Assembly (NCBI RefSeq): GCF_921293095.1
Contig: NC_060246.1
Span: 84,999,030 to 85,063,029 of the forward strand
Length of the DNA: 64,000 nucleotides
Direction: 5' to 3'
Origin: Ischnura elegans
Taxonomy: Eukaryota; Arthropoda; Insecta; Odonata; Coenagrionidae
Shown: one piece after another, positions 36,867 to 50,500 of the stretch
Position numbering within the stretch: the stretch's first letter is position 1
How the letters are laid out: each line of letters begins with the position of its first letter
Position numbers and translations under genes: made by a program
The notes under the pieces: generated by a model
Database searches by the model: none
What the model was told of the DNA's origin: nothing
The model's input: only the letters and a program-made list of their open reading frames with translations

Positions 36867-37069
36867 CAGGGGTGGATCCAGGATTTTTTTCTGGGGGAAA
36901 GGGAAGGCCGTATCTAGGATTTTGTTCAGGGGGGAGGGGGGCACAAGGATACCTTGTAATACAAAACGAATGCAATGATAATGGGACCTATTAAAAATCT
37001 AGCATATTTTTAAGGTTCTGGGGGTGGGGGGGGGGCCGTGTCCCTGTGCACTCCCTAGATCCGCCCATG
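36867..37069. mobile_element. hAT MITE with perfect 8-bp duplication
   Basis: A 203-bp element begins CAGGGGTGGATCCAGG and ends CTAGATCCGCCCATG. It is flanked on each side by the identical GTTATAAC, the 8-bp duplication typical of hAT transposons. Long G-runs lie inside the ends and there is no coding capacity. The intact duplication and good ends suggest a fairly young insertion. Confidence 0.85.
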
Positions 37070-37500
37070 GTTATAACACCTTCACTGTGTGGGGCTACAC
37101 ATTCCCAGGTAGGTTACACAATATATTGCAATGCATATATGCATTTCTTCATCTTCAACCATACTCTTTTTTTCATCTATCAGCATTGTATGATAAAAAG
37201 AAAGTGAACTTAAGCCTCACTGAAAATGTATTATAAATCAACATTAATGGGACATTATAGTTTGTTTGCCTTAGATATTTTTCCATTATGTGTCTGCAGT
37301 ACAGACTTGACTCCTACATTCAGTAATATTGGAACGAATAATTACGTACTGAATACAAAAAATACGAATTACATAGTATATGAATGTTGGAATACAATAT
37401 TGCTCATTCACAGATGTGCACTATTGGCTTTATCGTTAGTGAGAATATGATGTACAAAGTTTGGGTAAAAAATCCTGCTAATGTATTTAGTACTTCCAAT

Positions 37501-38390
37501 CAGGGCAGAATTTACTGTAAGGCAAAATAGGCACATGCCTTGGGTCATCGCAGTCCAAGGGGCACCTTCTGTTATAACAGAGCCAGTAGCCTATAGGCTA
37601 CCGGTAATGATCTGTACCGGAGGCGCCTCAAAGTGAACCGCCATCAGTAGGCTTATTATGTGGGTTCCATCTGCCTGCAGGTGCCCCAGCTCTTTGCTAG
37701 GACCTTAAATGTGCTAAGTTAAGATTAAAGCTGAACTTGAACTGCGATGCCATAATTAATGAATTTGCTGAAAAGAAGACAAGAAGGAAACTTTTGAAGT
37801 AATTCTTGTTGTGCTTGAGGTAGGTCTCGTTATGTCTTCATTCATGTTTTTAATATGCAGTTTAATTTCTGTAGAAGATATTGGAGGAAGATATGCAGTT
37901 GGCTGTATTTGTACTTTAGAGGCCTTGTTCAATTGAAAATGTCCTTCGTACCACTGCTCTTCATGCATTTTAAAATTAGGTAATTTATATTATATTTCGT
38001 GCTACTGCAGTTCATTCAGTTACAGCAGTAAGTAATGTTCTTATTTTTGAAGTTACTCTTCTTTTTTGTTGTAAGAATTAAGTCTAGGCATAATTTTTGG
38101 AAAGGGTATTCATAAAGTGTTTTAGTTGCATGAAAGTTAAACTGTCTCATATAGTTTTACTCCAAGCTGTTTTTTAAATTGAATTGTCTATGTTTTCCCT
38201 GCGTAAAAATTCAAGCATTAACTTATGCTGTCAGCCATATGCTATCTGTTTATTCCTTTTTTCTGAACCTTACCTCATGCAAGTGACTATGCCATATCAT
38301 AAAAATCGGGAAGGGGGGGGGAGGCTCAAGTGAGGAGGGGTGCTTAATAGAGAGGTACCTATAGCGTAACTTTGGGTAAATCTGGCCCTC
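37501..38390. mobile_element. hAT-like non-autonomous element
   Basis: The left end CAGGGCAGAATTTACTGTAAG and the right end TTGGGTAAATCTGGCCCTC are imperfect reverse complements about 890 bp apart. The end sequence resembles hAT elements of the CAGGGC...GATTTAC type. No convincing target duplication remains, and no transposase was recognised. Confidence 0.5.
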
Positions 38391-38519
38391 CTCCTATAGA
38401 TTGGAAAGTTTAAATTATCGATATGCAACTATGTACAGTACAGTAATTCACAGATTAAGAGGGAATTCAGAATTTAATCAATTATAGCCATGAGTAACAT
38501 GAAAAAAAAAATGGACACA

Positions 38520-38935
38520 AAGCTATGTAATACATACTCACATCTAGGATGAACTTCGTCATGAAAAAATACTTGGCTTATCTGAGATTTGAACCCAGAT
38601 CTCCCAATTGCTGGTGCTAACCAATTACGCCAGTGAGCCATCTTCTCAGAGTGAACTTCATGATGGGTTTAAACAAACAAGGTGTTGATGTCAGAAGTCC
38701 ACACTGGCGGATGAGATGGTCGTGCTTACTAAGCCACTGCCGGAGAAATAAACCATATTTTGTCACTATTCAATGAGGACGAATTTCAAAGCAATGCATG
38801 AAAAAATGACTTCAAACGCACTTCCAAGAGCTTCCTTTTTGACGGAGAGGTGTGCTAGCCAATTACACCATCAAGCCGTCTTCCTAGGACAGACTTCAGG
38901 ATGGGTTTTACTTATCAAAGTGTTGATTTACTGTG
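38520..38935 (-). repeat. Two tandem tRNA-derived SINEs
   Basis: On the minus strand the first unit shows A box TGGCGTAATTGG (38621-38632) and B box GGGTTCAAATCT (38585-38596), and is about 245 bp long. A second, more diverged unit starts near 38766 with A box TGGTGTAATTGG. The two share a spacer resembling CAACACC...AAACCCATC-TGAAG. Between them is another tRNA-like start (GTGGCTTAGTAAGCACGACC). Surrounding repeat structure argues against true tRNA genes. Confidence 0.65.
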
Positions 38936-39469
38936 TAGTGTGCTTAAATTTTCGTTTCAGCATCACGATTGAAATGAAAACAAGTTCTGAATATTTCTGA
39001 TGGATAACTAATACAAAGAAGTTTTCCTGGTTCTAATTTGTCACTGAACTTCCAGAGTAGTTGTAATTGATCTCAATTGTAATTTTTCAGTCTTTGTCCT
39101 GTCACTCCCACATGATCTCTCCGAACACCACCTTTATACTTACCCTAGACTTAAATATTGTTTTAGCTGTCTTCTCAAACTTCTCATCTGGTCCAATAGC
39201 TCCCTTCACATTGGATGAAGCAGCAATTCATTTTACCCCAATCACATCGTCATCTTGAATTATTTTAACCAATGCTCATTCTATCATTCTCCTAAATGAC
39301 GACACATTCCGTATCAAACACATTGTTGGCAACACCTCTTCCACAAGTTCTTTTGGCAATGTGTTTTCTGGTGATGTAGTATTCCACTGGAAAGCCAGTT
39401 TTTTTTGGCATACTTTCCTCATTTGTAGTAATAAATAAATTGTAGTTACAATTTTTTATTATTATTACA

Positions 39470-39560
39470 GTATTCTACTGATTAAAGTAGGTTTCCATGG
39501 AGTACTAAAGAAGTAATCTGGGAGCCTCCTTTTCCTTCAAGCATACGACAAAAAGCCTGC
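39470..39560 (-). mobile_element. LINE 3' tail fragment
   Basis: The minus strand contains AGTACTCCATGGAAACCTAC followed by TTTAATCAGTAGAA, preceded by GGAAAAGGAGGCTCCC. This is the same tail as at 16084-16112 (-) and 18060-18095 (+). Only the tail remains. Confidence 0.55.
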
Positions 39561-39708
39561 AACTGAATATCACTTTCACATTTACCACGTTGAGTTTGTA
39601 ATTTAGACCAACTGACTTTGCCGAAAGCACTGCTGACCTACAAGGAAAATTTATGACCTGACAGAAGAATCTTGAGACTCCTTAGTTTTAATTAAAACTA
39701 AAGGTTAA

Positions 39709-40883
39709 CCCTTTCATGCCAAATGTCAGGTGGAACTGACGAGCATTTTCATATGCATAAGACCAAACGTTGGGTATAGTTGAAGTGGATTTTTCAACAC
39801 AAACGAACATACGTCGGCTATAACTGGCATGGGGTAACGGAAGTAGGTAACCGCTGAGATAGCAATTCAGGCCCAGCTTAGCGAGACCTTAAGACCCACT
39901 CCTCGACAATCAAGCCTGACCCTGCCACTCATTTATGATCCTCCTTGCTGTAGAAACCCGTTCTAAAGTGGTTATATTGTCAATGGTTTTTTCAAAGAAA
40001 CATTTTGTTGCTTAATCAAATTCTTTTGTACTTAAAAATGAATTCTTTCAATTTTTCTGTGCATAAGCAAATCTTAACCCTTTCCTGCCAGTGCCTACAA
40101 TTGGAAAACGTTTTCAGTGCTAAGAGTAGCATGAGAATATTTTAAACCTCTCTGTACGGAGCTCTTTTTTTAGGGTGGAGTTACCCTGGTATTTTCGTCC
40201 CTCAGATTTGGGACCCAACTCAACAGGGCGCCCGTCCCTTACTCTGGCCACTGGATTACACCCTGTAACCCTATTGTAGCACAAATCCACCATCAAATTA
40301 TTGTGTTACCAGTGTTTTTTCAAATAAATATTGCACTTGATTTTCAATAATTTACTCTTCTCAAGGATTTACGACCATTTTTTCAAGCATTGTGGAATTT
40401 TAAATAGATTTCTAGTGTTAATAATGACAAAGTTAGTGAACATAAGGTACTAACTGGGCAAGGTAAAAATAATGGACTTCTGGACTACAAGATTTAAACT
40501 TAGACCACTGTAAAAATTGCTGACACACAGAACAAAACAAAGAATTCATTTCCAAGAATAAAAAAATTGTAGTATGCAACAAAATATATCATTGACAATA
40601 TAACCACTTCGCAACGGATTCCTGGGGTGAGGATGATCATAAGTGAGTGGGAGGGTCGTGCCTAATTGCCGAGGAGTGGCCCTAACGACTTGCTAAGCTG
40701 GGTCTCAGGCCGGGCCTGAATGCATCAGACAGCTGCTACCTCAGCGGTCACTTCCCTTCCATTGCGTCAGGCAGAAATGATGTCTGGTCGTTTGCGTTGA
40801 AAAATCAGACAGCTATACCCGACGTCAGGTGTTCTGCATATGAAAATGCCCATTGGCTCCACCCGATGTCTGGCACCAAAGGG
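39709..40883. mobile_element. piggyBac-like long-inverted-repeat element A
   Basis: The left arm runs from about 39709 to 40065 and begins CCCTTTCATGCCAAATGTCAG after TTAA. The right arm, about 40510-40883, ends CTGGCACCAAAGGG before TTAC. The arms are reverse complements over some 350 bases with scattered differences, including GTGGTTATATTGTCAATG. TTAA target sites and CCCTTT ends fit non-autonomous piggyBac-type elements. The left arm of element B lies between these two arms, which is abnormal (see findings). Confidence 0.65.
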
Positions 40884-41288
40884 TTACACAAATGTAAGTG
40901 TTACTGATAATGGAATTATGGATTTAAAGTATTATTACCTTGTGTTCACAAAATTTGTCACTATCAATGCTAGAAATCCATTTAAAATTACACAATGCTT
41001 TAAAAAATGTAAGTTATTCTTATAGTAGAGTAAATTATTGAAAATCAAATTCAATATTTGGTTTAAAAAAATATTGGTTTCCCAATAAGTTGACTGTGGA
41101 GTTGCGAAAGATGGGGTTAGAGGGCTATTGTCCAGGCACCCTGTTGAGTTGGGTTCCAAATCAGAGGCAGAAGAATATCAGGGCAACCCCTACCCAAAAA
41201 AGAGCTCCATACTGAGAGGTTTAAAATGGTCTCATGATATTCGTAGCACAAAAAACGTTTTCCTCTCGCAGGCACCAGTAGGAAAAGG
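40078..41288. mobile_element. piggyBac-like long-inverted-repeat element B
   Basis: The left arm, about 40078-40455, begins CCCTTTCCTGCCAGTGCC after TTAA. The right arm, about 40935-41288, ends GGCACCAGTAGGAAAAGG before TTAT. The arms share GGAACCCAACTCAACAGGG-type and ATTTTCAATAATTTACTCT-type blocks as reverse complements. Ends resemble those of element A, but the body differs. The right arm of element A lies between the two B arms. The frames at 41117-41308 and 41128-41421 are shadows of this arm. Confidence 0.65.
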
Positions 41289-41827
41289 TTATGCCACACA
41301 TCAATCAAGTATGTTTCTCCAAGGATTTCTACAGGATTCCATGCCTTTAAAGGTTACTTCAAATATAGGCGGATTTCTACCCTTACTATGCTTCAATACT
41401 CCTTCATTTGTGAGTAAATAAGACCCAACAATCAGTATAAATGCTCACCTAGGTAAACTTTTTTCCTTCTTTCAAATATTTTCATTCACATATTTTATTT
41501 TTTTCAGGCAATCTTTCCAGAACTGTTTTAGCAGAAAATGTAGCACAAGATCAAACTTGGGCTAGAACTGGACAGCCAGATAAAATATGAAAATGCCAAA
41601 TCTCTATTCAAAATGTAACATGATATAAAAACTTCAAAAATAAATAAATCCATGAATTCCAAGCCATGAATTCCAAAACAATACAAGTCTATTGAGCACA
41701 GTTTTGAGACACGGAATTACCTCTTAATAGCTTCAAAACGGCTGCATCCATCACTTTGACTTTTCCCCATAATTAGATATGCTACTACACACACCATCTA
41801 TTCACGGAAAAAAAATCAAAGAAGCAG

Positions 41828-42211
41828 TACTATACCATATTCCCGAACTGAAGGCGGCTGACCTTGAGCGTGCTAGCAACCCACCCACTCTTCTAGCCAA
41901 TCACAGAAGAGCGACAGGAGAAAGTGTGGAAGATCCCGCAGTCTCTCTCCGAACTCCGAGCAGTGAACATCGCTCTCCAGCTGGCAGTGTTGCCAAGCCG
42001 AATCTTTGGAGATCGCTTTGGCGCTCGTTCTGCCGCCCCCGAAAGTACCGTTACTCCCAAGGCTGGCAACGCCGGTCGGCCGGATGGAGGGGAGCGGAGT
42101 GGAAAAGGGAAGGGGATGGAGGGGAACGGAGAGGTGGAAGGGGCAGCGTTTCCCATTGGCTACTTTCTATTTTCCACCCAGCCGCCTTCAGTTCGGGAAA
42201 ATGGTATAGTA
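41828..42211. mobile_element. Short element with 34-bp terminal inverted repeats
   Basis: TACTATACCAT followed by TTCCCGAACTGAAGGCGGCTG opens the element and recurs as its reverse complement at the right end, ending ATGGTATAGTA, with one mismatch. The 384-bp interior is GC-rich, unlike the flanks. No target duplication was identified, so the superfamily is unknown. Long open frames here (for example 41779-42522) follow from the GC content and show no family features. Confidence 0.6.
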
Positions 42212-45200
42212 GCCCCAAATATATACGCAAAAACACTTCGTCCCAAATCCCTGCCTATTGGACTCGTACTGTTGTGAAATTTAAGGTTTCAATTGTTAAC
42301 CGCTGTGCATGGAGAAAAAACTTCAAGGAAAAACGGAATAAAAATAAGCAACATCAAAATTTATTTTTAACAAAAAGGAATGGATTTATATGGCAACAAT
42401 CATCCAAAATTATAATTGCGACAAAATTCGGGAATGGCCAAAAATACATGGAATCTAGCAGATACTTCAGCACACAAATCCTATTTCTGCCATTATTTAA
42501 GAATGCCTTACTATCGAAATAAATCAGGAATAAGAGACATTATTATATACTTTGGTCACCATGGGAAGAATCAGTTGAAAAAATTTCTTCAAAGAAGTTG
42601 TTACCAGGACTTCGTTAAATTCATAGTTACTTACAACATTGAGGAATAACGATTACATATGTATCACTGTGTGCTTCCACCAAAAAGTTTCACAGGGGTT
42701 AAGTGAGCCATTTAAATACAAAGGGATACATGTGATAATGTAAGTACATGTATTGAATAATATACAAGGCAAATAATGGAATAACATAAATATTACTACA
42801 AACAGCATAAAAACAATCACTGTCACGTAGGCTAAACATCAAAGACAGCAACCTAGTGTTAAAATATAACTACTTATTAAGGCACAATTAATTCACCCTA
42901 AGGATGCTTTCTTTCAAAGCACTTTTTAACTAATTTTCCATTTCAATGAAGTACATATACACAACGTGTACAATCACATCAATGTCAACATTCATAAAAA
43001 AGTTAAATGCCATCCTGAGATAACCAGCACAAAAAGAAACTATGTGTAATACTACATAACATTTGAAGAACATGGTCAAATTAGAATAACTCACTAAAAA
43101 CTTAAAGGACAAGAAAATAATATCACAGAGCATTATTATCACATGCTGAAATATTTCATCAGTACAGAGTTCTATAAACAGTGGTTTTCATTAGTGTGCA
43201 TTGTAGGCATTCCTCATTTCTAGAAAAACAGAAAACATACATTTTTGGTATTTTCCTTTAGCAGCCCCTTTTCAAATGATGTCTGATTTTACAACGATAA
43301 GAGCTAATACATGAAAACCACAGCAAGGGAGGAATATATCAGCTGCTTCCTGGTAAAAAAATTATGTAATTAATTGTGCAATGCTTCTGTACTACAATAT
43401 ATGAGGGAATGATTATGAAAGTGTTGCGATAGAAAATGATTGAGAACAGTTTACAAGTACATGGTGAACAGAATGCCCTGCTTGAGACAGTGGCATATCA
43501 TCTATGTCCAAGAGCATACCATTTGCAGTTTATTTTAGTTTGTTCAAAGGAAATTTTTAAATATACCAGCAAGATGAAATTACAGTGTACATCACCCATA
43601 TGAACTACAGAGAAATGGATGATTTTCTACACTCAATGTTGATGCACTAGTGGAGAGCCATCCATCATATTTTTTCATATGCATATCACTGCACTTAAAG
43701 TGAGCTATTAACACAGTTCAACAATCACACTGAGAGATGTATGCAATTAAAAGATCCTTCTATCAAGTTGACCATCTTCCATCATAGAAATAGGGCACAA
43801 TCACTGTCGACAGTATTTTCATTGCTTAATCACACAAGACTTCAGCAGTTCAAAAGTTACCTGATGATTTCTACACTTATCTTTTTATTTAAAATTTTGA
43901 TAAATCCAGCTTCACATTCATAAAAAGTTTTCACAAGTCTTTTTGGCCACTGATCAGCAGAGAGATATTTCATTAACAAGCTAAACTATGCCACAAGTTG
44001 TACCTCCTCTTAACTCCATCGACTAATTAAGTTAGAAAACATTTACAAATTCTTGATTATTTATAAAATTTATCAGACCCTTTGTGTGGAATGCATTATC
44101 AGAGAAATTAATAACATTTAAGACTAGTCAAATCACCAGAATCATTATAAAAAATTCATGCAAATAATACAAGGAGTGTACACATTCTGGACAGCAACAC
44201 TTTAAAAAGGTGCCTACAGGACCACATTACTCCATGACTGTATTCCCCCAAGCCATGGACAACAAGGTAGGAATATCATCACAATAATTGGTTGAGTTCA
44301 ACATGTACATAAAACGAAACCATTCAACATACAAACATTTACGTTGCAATGGATCTGGAATGTTCTACTTCTCAGAGAAATGTTACTAGAGGAACTATTC
44401 ACGACTAAAATGCACATCAAAAATCTTTGATCAATGGGTACCTACCATATGCTCTGAAGCATTTAAAATTTGATCACTTTCAATACTCTAAAAACAGAAA
44501 TGCCAGTGAGTGACCCAATTCACTCAATAAAACAAAAAAAAACCTTTAAATTAACCAAAAAAAATTTACTGCAGAAGTTTAGAAAATTTGAAATTATTGC
44601 ATCAGTAGGTTACCTGGTGAGACAATTATTTTCAGATATTTTCTCAACTCTAATCACATGTGACCCTGTAACTATCCGTCACAGTTAGTTACGACAAGCT
44701 CAGATAAACAATGAAATTTATCCGAACACATAGAGGCATTTGCATCTCAATTATGAATTCTATATAGCCTGATGGATGCTTGAAAAATATTTTTATATAA
44801 TATTTTATAATGATGCATTTTTAGTTTCCAAAAATTATACTCATTATATGAAAAAATATGTGCACATTGATTAAAAAAACAGACTAACCACTTAAAAAAG
44901 ATGACACAAGCTTCCTTATAAATAGTTTTCTTGTAACAAAACTATGCTATGCTCTTTGCAATATTAACAAGCCTATGGAACACATACTTTCAGAAAAGAG
45001 AAGAAAACACCAAATTTTGAAAAACTGAAAGTTGGAAATTTGACATGGAAAATTGAAAGATAATTTGTGCACTCAATGTATGAGAATTCAGAAGTCTACC
45101 TAAGTGAGTCTAAATGACACACTTTCTACGACGCTCTTAACTGCCGATTTCAGAGAATCAAAATATCTGGTATTTGTCATGTTTGCATATGTGATGACAG

Positions 45201-47595
45201 AGATGTTCATGGTAAAACTCAACACGGAAGCTTAACTGATACTACTATCCCCACTAATGTGAACCTTTTCTGGTAATGAATTGGAGAACAGACAAAAGGT
45301 CAAATAAAAATGAAAGAGAATAGAATATTGTGAAAAAAATTGTCACATTAAAATCTTTCGGCCAAACTTAAGGTATAATTAATTGGCCTTTCCTTAATGT
45401 ACTCCATTCTGGAATAAATCATCTGAATTTCCTTCTATTCAAATTCATTAAAAATTTGGACAAAGACATTTAAAAAACTTGGAAGTAGACATAGGATTCT
45501 GGTTATTGAGTGCAACAGTTAACTAGGGTGGCCACAAGTCTGGGATAAATTACTGGCAAAAGAAACTATTTTTTAAAAATCTCCTAATTTTTCTCAGGTT
45601 AATAAGGATATAAAGCCATTTAAATGCACCACCGATCAGATCCCACACCTTCTAGGAAGAAAGTCATTTTTATAACTACAGAAACTTGTACATTCTCCCT
45701 CTGCATTACATCCAACTTTTAATGTGAGAATTCTTAATTACAACATAAGTCACTCCTTTAAATCTAAAAGTAATTTAAAAAATGCTCAGTAAATACTTCA
45801 ATGCATCCCGCGTTCATCGTAGGTAACCAACCTAAGAGCCATTTGAGTTCTGTTGACGTGAGACTTCCAATGATTATTTCTTTATTGATGTGTACAGAGA
45901 AGTGGAGGTTAGCCAGCATAATGGGTACTAGACATAGCATTACAGGATCAAATTAATGACCACAGACCAGCCAGTCATTGTCATCCAATAGAGATGGAAT
46001 GAGTATTAAAATTAATCATTACCAAATAGTGCTATAGGATTTACAGGATAATTCAAGAGAATCATCAACTGATAAATAAGCTGAGGACACAATAGAGGAA
46101 AGAATTCATGAGAAAGTAATTGTTTCTGCATCTAAAGGCCTGTTTACACCGTGCATAAGCTCGTAAAAGCTAATATCTAAATGTATGAATGAATGCCAAA
46201 ATGAAATGAGTAAACACCCAACTTGTGCGAATGCTTGAGAAGAAAATAAATCCTGCTCTTATTTGATTCATGCATTTGTACATGTTCCATTCCAGTTGAC
46301 AAAAATCATTCATGCAATCAGACATTAATTTGCACGTATTAATGTATCGTGTAAACAGGACTTAACTCTGGTACCTACATATTAAGGAGTTCGCTTAAGG
46401 TAAATGACACAGTCGCATATTTTGGGGAAATGTACCAATCCTGATTGGCCCCAATTAACCAGAATCCAATGCACATTCTTTTTTCATAAATCATAATTTG
46501 GAGAATTAAACTTAATGAAAGAGTTAGAGAGGCCTTCCCAGGCTGTGAAGATTCATGCTGATTTCGAGATATCCTAAATTAAAAGCTCTCTTACATCAGC
46601 TATTGAATGAAAGATTCCTGAATATATGTGGCTCACCTTCACTGAAATGGTCCAAAGAATAGTCACAAATATATAAACATCCTATTCTCCAAAACTGAAT
46701 AGATGAACATGCAAATTGACAGAGAAAATATGCAAATTACAATCAAAGAAAATAATAAAATATATCATCAAAAGAAGAAACAGCTGCCATTTTTCTTTTT
46801 GCTTACAATGCAATGACAGAGAGGAAAATTCATACTTGGGAAGCATTGGAAATATCCAAGAGAATACTACATCAGCTGCTAATTGAGACCTACACCACAT
46901 GTCATGAATAAGAATTAATATATGAATGAGCACTATCATCAAAATAGTTATGACTGATGAGATTTCAAGAAATAAGCAATAAATGCAACAATGGCTGACA
47001 TATATAAACTATCAACCAGATACTGTTATTCATGGGAAGTTAGATTGCATTCATTACACCTTCATATTTACATCTTTGGCTTTCCAAGTAAGGGGAAATG
47101 TGCAAACTAATATCAAAAACTATAACATACAAGTAGCCTTGGGTGTATACCAATGGACATGCAAACAAGTGACTAGATTAAAAAACAAATTAAAACCATC
47201 AATAGCATCAATCCAGATCCCAAAACGAAAAACACATTTTCCAGAAGATTAACTCATTTCTCATGTACATTATAGTACAGTACATATAAAACGTATGCGT
47301 AACTTCATTTTTTCCCCTGGAAAAATGCTAACTTTCATTATTACAGATAACATCCAGAAATCTATTCATTGTCAAAGCATAAAATAAATTCCACTTAAAA
47401 TTAACCTTCAAAATCTGTTTGAAAAGAATATTCTAAGGCTCAAATATTAAAACTTACCTCAGAAATTTACAAAGACAAAGGATATCTAAAAGTGAAATGT
47501 CTGACATTTCCCAATTCGTAAGAGTCACATTCATAAAAGTCTGAATAAAATACTCAGAAAGATATAAGAGCAACAGCATTTAGTAAAAAGCACTT
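42212..47595. other. AT-rich 3' flank of the SLC35F5-like gene
   Basis: I saw no coding exon. This may include a long 3' UTR of the minus-strand transporter, whose stop codon is at 47596-47598, but no single polyadenylation signal can be preferred. One Harbinger-like MITE at 46136-46362 is listed separately. Confidence 0.4.
46136..46362. mobile_element. Harbinger-like MITE with TAA duplication
   Basis: A 227-bp element has ends AGGCCTGTTTACACCGTGCA and CGTGTAAACAGGACT, flanked by TAA on both sides. Inverted ends of this length with a 3-bp TWA duplication fit PIF/Harbinger-type MITEs. It has no coding capacity. Confidence 0.65.
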
Positions 47596-50500
47596 CTAAG
47601 CTTCATGGTCCCCAGAATTTATGCCAATGAGGGATTCACTCTGCTCAGCATCACATTCTTGACTTCTGTGAAAGAAAGAAAAAAAAATGTGAACTGCGTA
47701 TCTCATTTCACTAACAAAAAATAAATAGAAAATTTTACCATAGCCAATAAAGAAAGTAAGAATTTTTATTGAATCATGAATTTGTAGAAGTTACACAATA
47801 TGAGTAGTTTCCTTCATCTGATATATCATAAGTAATTTATGTCTGGCTGGACTATGTACGTATTATTTAAAGTTATTAAATTAAGTATTATAGTTATATC
47901 ATAATTACGTATATTAAGTTATTTTAATTAATAAAACCCAGGTTACTTGGAAATCATCAGTCAAAATCAGGCTCATTTGATGAAGCTTAGGATTGTAGCA
48001 CCCATTATTAAAATAACAAGTAGCCATTTTAAATTTTACAGGTTAGACAAGTTTTCATCACCTAAACCTATAAAGCTATTTGACCTGCCATTTATGCAAA
48101 GAAGCATTAAATAATAAAAAAAAAACTTAATACATATACATAAGTGCTAAAACTTACCCTTAATTAGAAACTATCATATTTCATTATAAAACCTCATGCT
48201 CTAACCAAAAAGTATACTCTATTACATTAAAGTCTAGATAGTCTCGTTGTAGATTAAAGCTTAAAATGATTTTTGTACTTGAGATACTAATCTGTGAGCA
48301 AGCATTTGCTTGTGATTCATACGAGCACATTTTGTTGGGCGCATTGTCTCATATATACTATCAATAGATTTTACCTAACAGACATATTTGAGGAAAATAA
48401 GACTCAAGACTCAAATCACATACTGATTAGACTGAAAACAAAATTATTTTAACATTGAAAGAAATAGGACCCATTTCTTTACATTATGCTATTGATTGTA
48501 TATATATTTATTATTGTTATTATAATCATAGATATTTTTGATCAAATTTATCTTAAATAATCCCTCTTTGTAACTAACCTTAAATTTCGACGTCCAATTC
48601 CTCTATCACCATGAATTCCAACAGTTCCAAGGCAATGCAATATGTTCAAGCATCTCCGTTTGAAAGGAACACTTTTGGCCCCACACTCCTGATCCAAATT
48701 TGGAGTTGATGAAGACAGAGAAACAACAGCAGTGTTGGCATTGAGTGATAGGAGGGACACAGCAATGAAAGCAAGAAGAACTGGGATGCAACCCAAATAA
48801 AAAGAAATGGGAAACTTCACTCCTTTGAGGGCAACATCTGATAGAGTTGACAGTGGTATTGTCAGCAGTAGAGCATTTGTTGCAGTCAACGAGGATGTCA
48901 AGAAGCAGCCCCTTCATCAAAAAATAGTAGAAAACATAAATAAGCATAGTAGCATACATATGATCTCCATAACTAACAAGTGCAAATTAAATGAACAAAT
49001 GCAATGCATAAAGAAGATAAATATTTGACTTGTATTGAAATTTAATCCTTGATAGCTGGTGTCCTTACGTGGGCACAGTTGCAATGATTCAATGAAACTG
49101 TTATAGTATAAACGCAAAAATTCCTATCACAACTTGGATTGCAAGTAATAAAACACTATTTTTGCTGATTGAAGCAACAGAAAAACATTTGACCAACAGT
49201 CAAGAGTTTGGTATAATGCACCATCATACATTCTCCCATAGCAAGAAAAGAGGAATCTTAGCAAAGCATCTCAAAAGAGTACCTTTATTTCCTAATTTAA
49301 ATCACAATATCACATTGAATAAAAACTTATTTTTATTATTGTCTCTCACATTCAGTGTGTTCATTCGACTTTTAGATATCTGAAGTAGGGATTTTTGAGG
49401 ATTGAGTTCTGGTGGATTGAGCCCGATGATGGGCCGTTTCCGGCGTGAAATACAGACAATGCTACATTGAGTCTGCTTTCATACGAAACACCTTTTTGTC
49501 GGTAGCCATTCACGTGAAATTCAGGTGGCTCTCAGACGAGACGACCCGAGACCACTTTCTGCAATGCCGTGTGCCGTGCCGTGAACGTCGGCCAGCGGAA
49601 AATCGTTTTGTCTAAGAGTGGTCTCACAATTTAATCATGAATATACATACATACTAATTCTTCTTTTTAATTCTTCGACATACAAACAATATGCCTTCCG
49701 AGAGCATGTTCGTGAGTTGGTAAACCTATGCAAGGCATCAAATGGTGTGGTTATCCTGTAGAATGCAACACTGCATTACAATTTTATGTTAACTCATGTC
49801 CGCCCAGTTTATCCGTGGTGTCGCTGTACCGGCGTGTTGAGCAGTTTATTGTTGAGGTTATAAGAACTGTGACAGTGAATCATGCGAATAAGTTGTCAAT
49901 TTCAGCCACAATTTAAGAATACAGGATATATTCTGAACTGACTCACAAGTTACACCAAATTAACGGATGATGTCGTCAGAAGTTGAGGGAGATTCCCTAT
50001 TGATCCTGATGATTATATGCAGTATGTAAACTGTGCTCCAAGCATATTTCTCACGGCCCTTCAAAATCAAAATTGACCACTACTGTTTTCAGTGAATGCC
50101 TGTTCATGGCAATATTTCTCCCAAAAAAGAATAGAATAGACCCAGATAGGGTAAAAATGTTGAATGTTGAATCAAAACCTGGAGAAAAAACCAGAGGCTG
50201 CCTGATGTAATGTGACATATTGGTTGATCATGCATTCATTAACAACGTGCTATTTAAAATTTTTTGCTTGGCAAATAAAACTAGGGAGACGATCTTAAGT
50301 TTTTTTTACAGAGCTTTCCTGCCAATTTACATCTTTAGTGAAATTATTTTCATTCCCTTCTTGTGGTTGTTCATTTAAATTTGCCATTAATTCAGATAAT
50401 AAGAGTTCACCCTTGGAACCGAGTATCGAGAACCGAGAACCAAAAAAATTTAAGAACCCACTCATCCTTAATTAGGAGGTTAATGAGCTAAAATTGGAGT

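Noticed and set aside
38575-38640. tRNA gene on the minus strand
   Set aside because: A and B boxes are good, but the acceptor stem does not pair and the unit recurs in tandem with a shared tail, so it is SINE-derived.
41779-42522. A 247-codon plus-strand frame
   Set aside because: It spans a short inverted-repeat element and AT-rich flank, shows no domain and changes composition halfway; the GC-rich insert lowers stop density.
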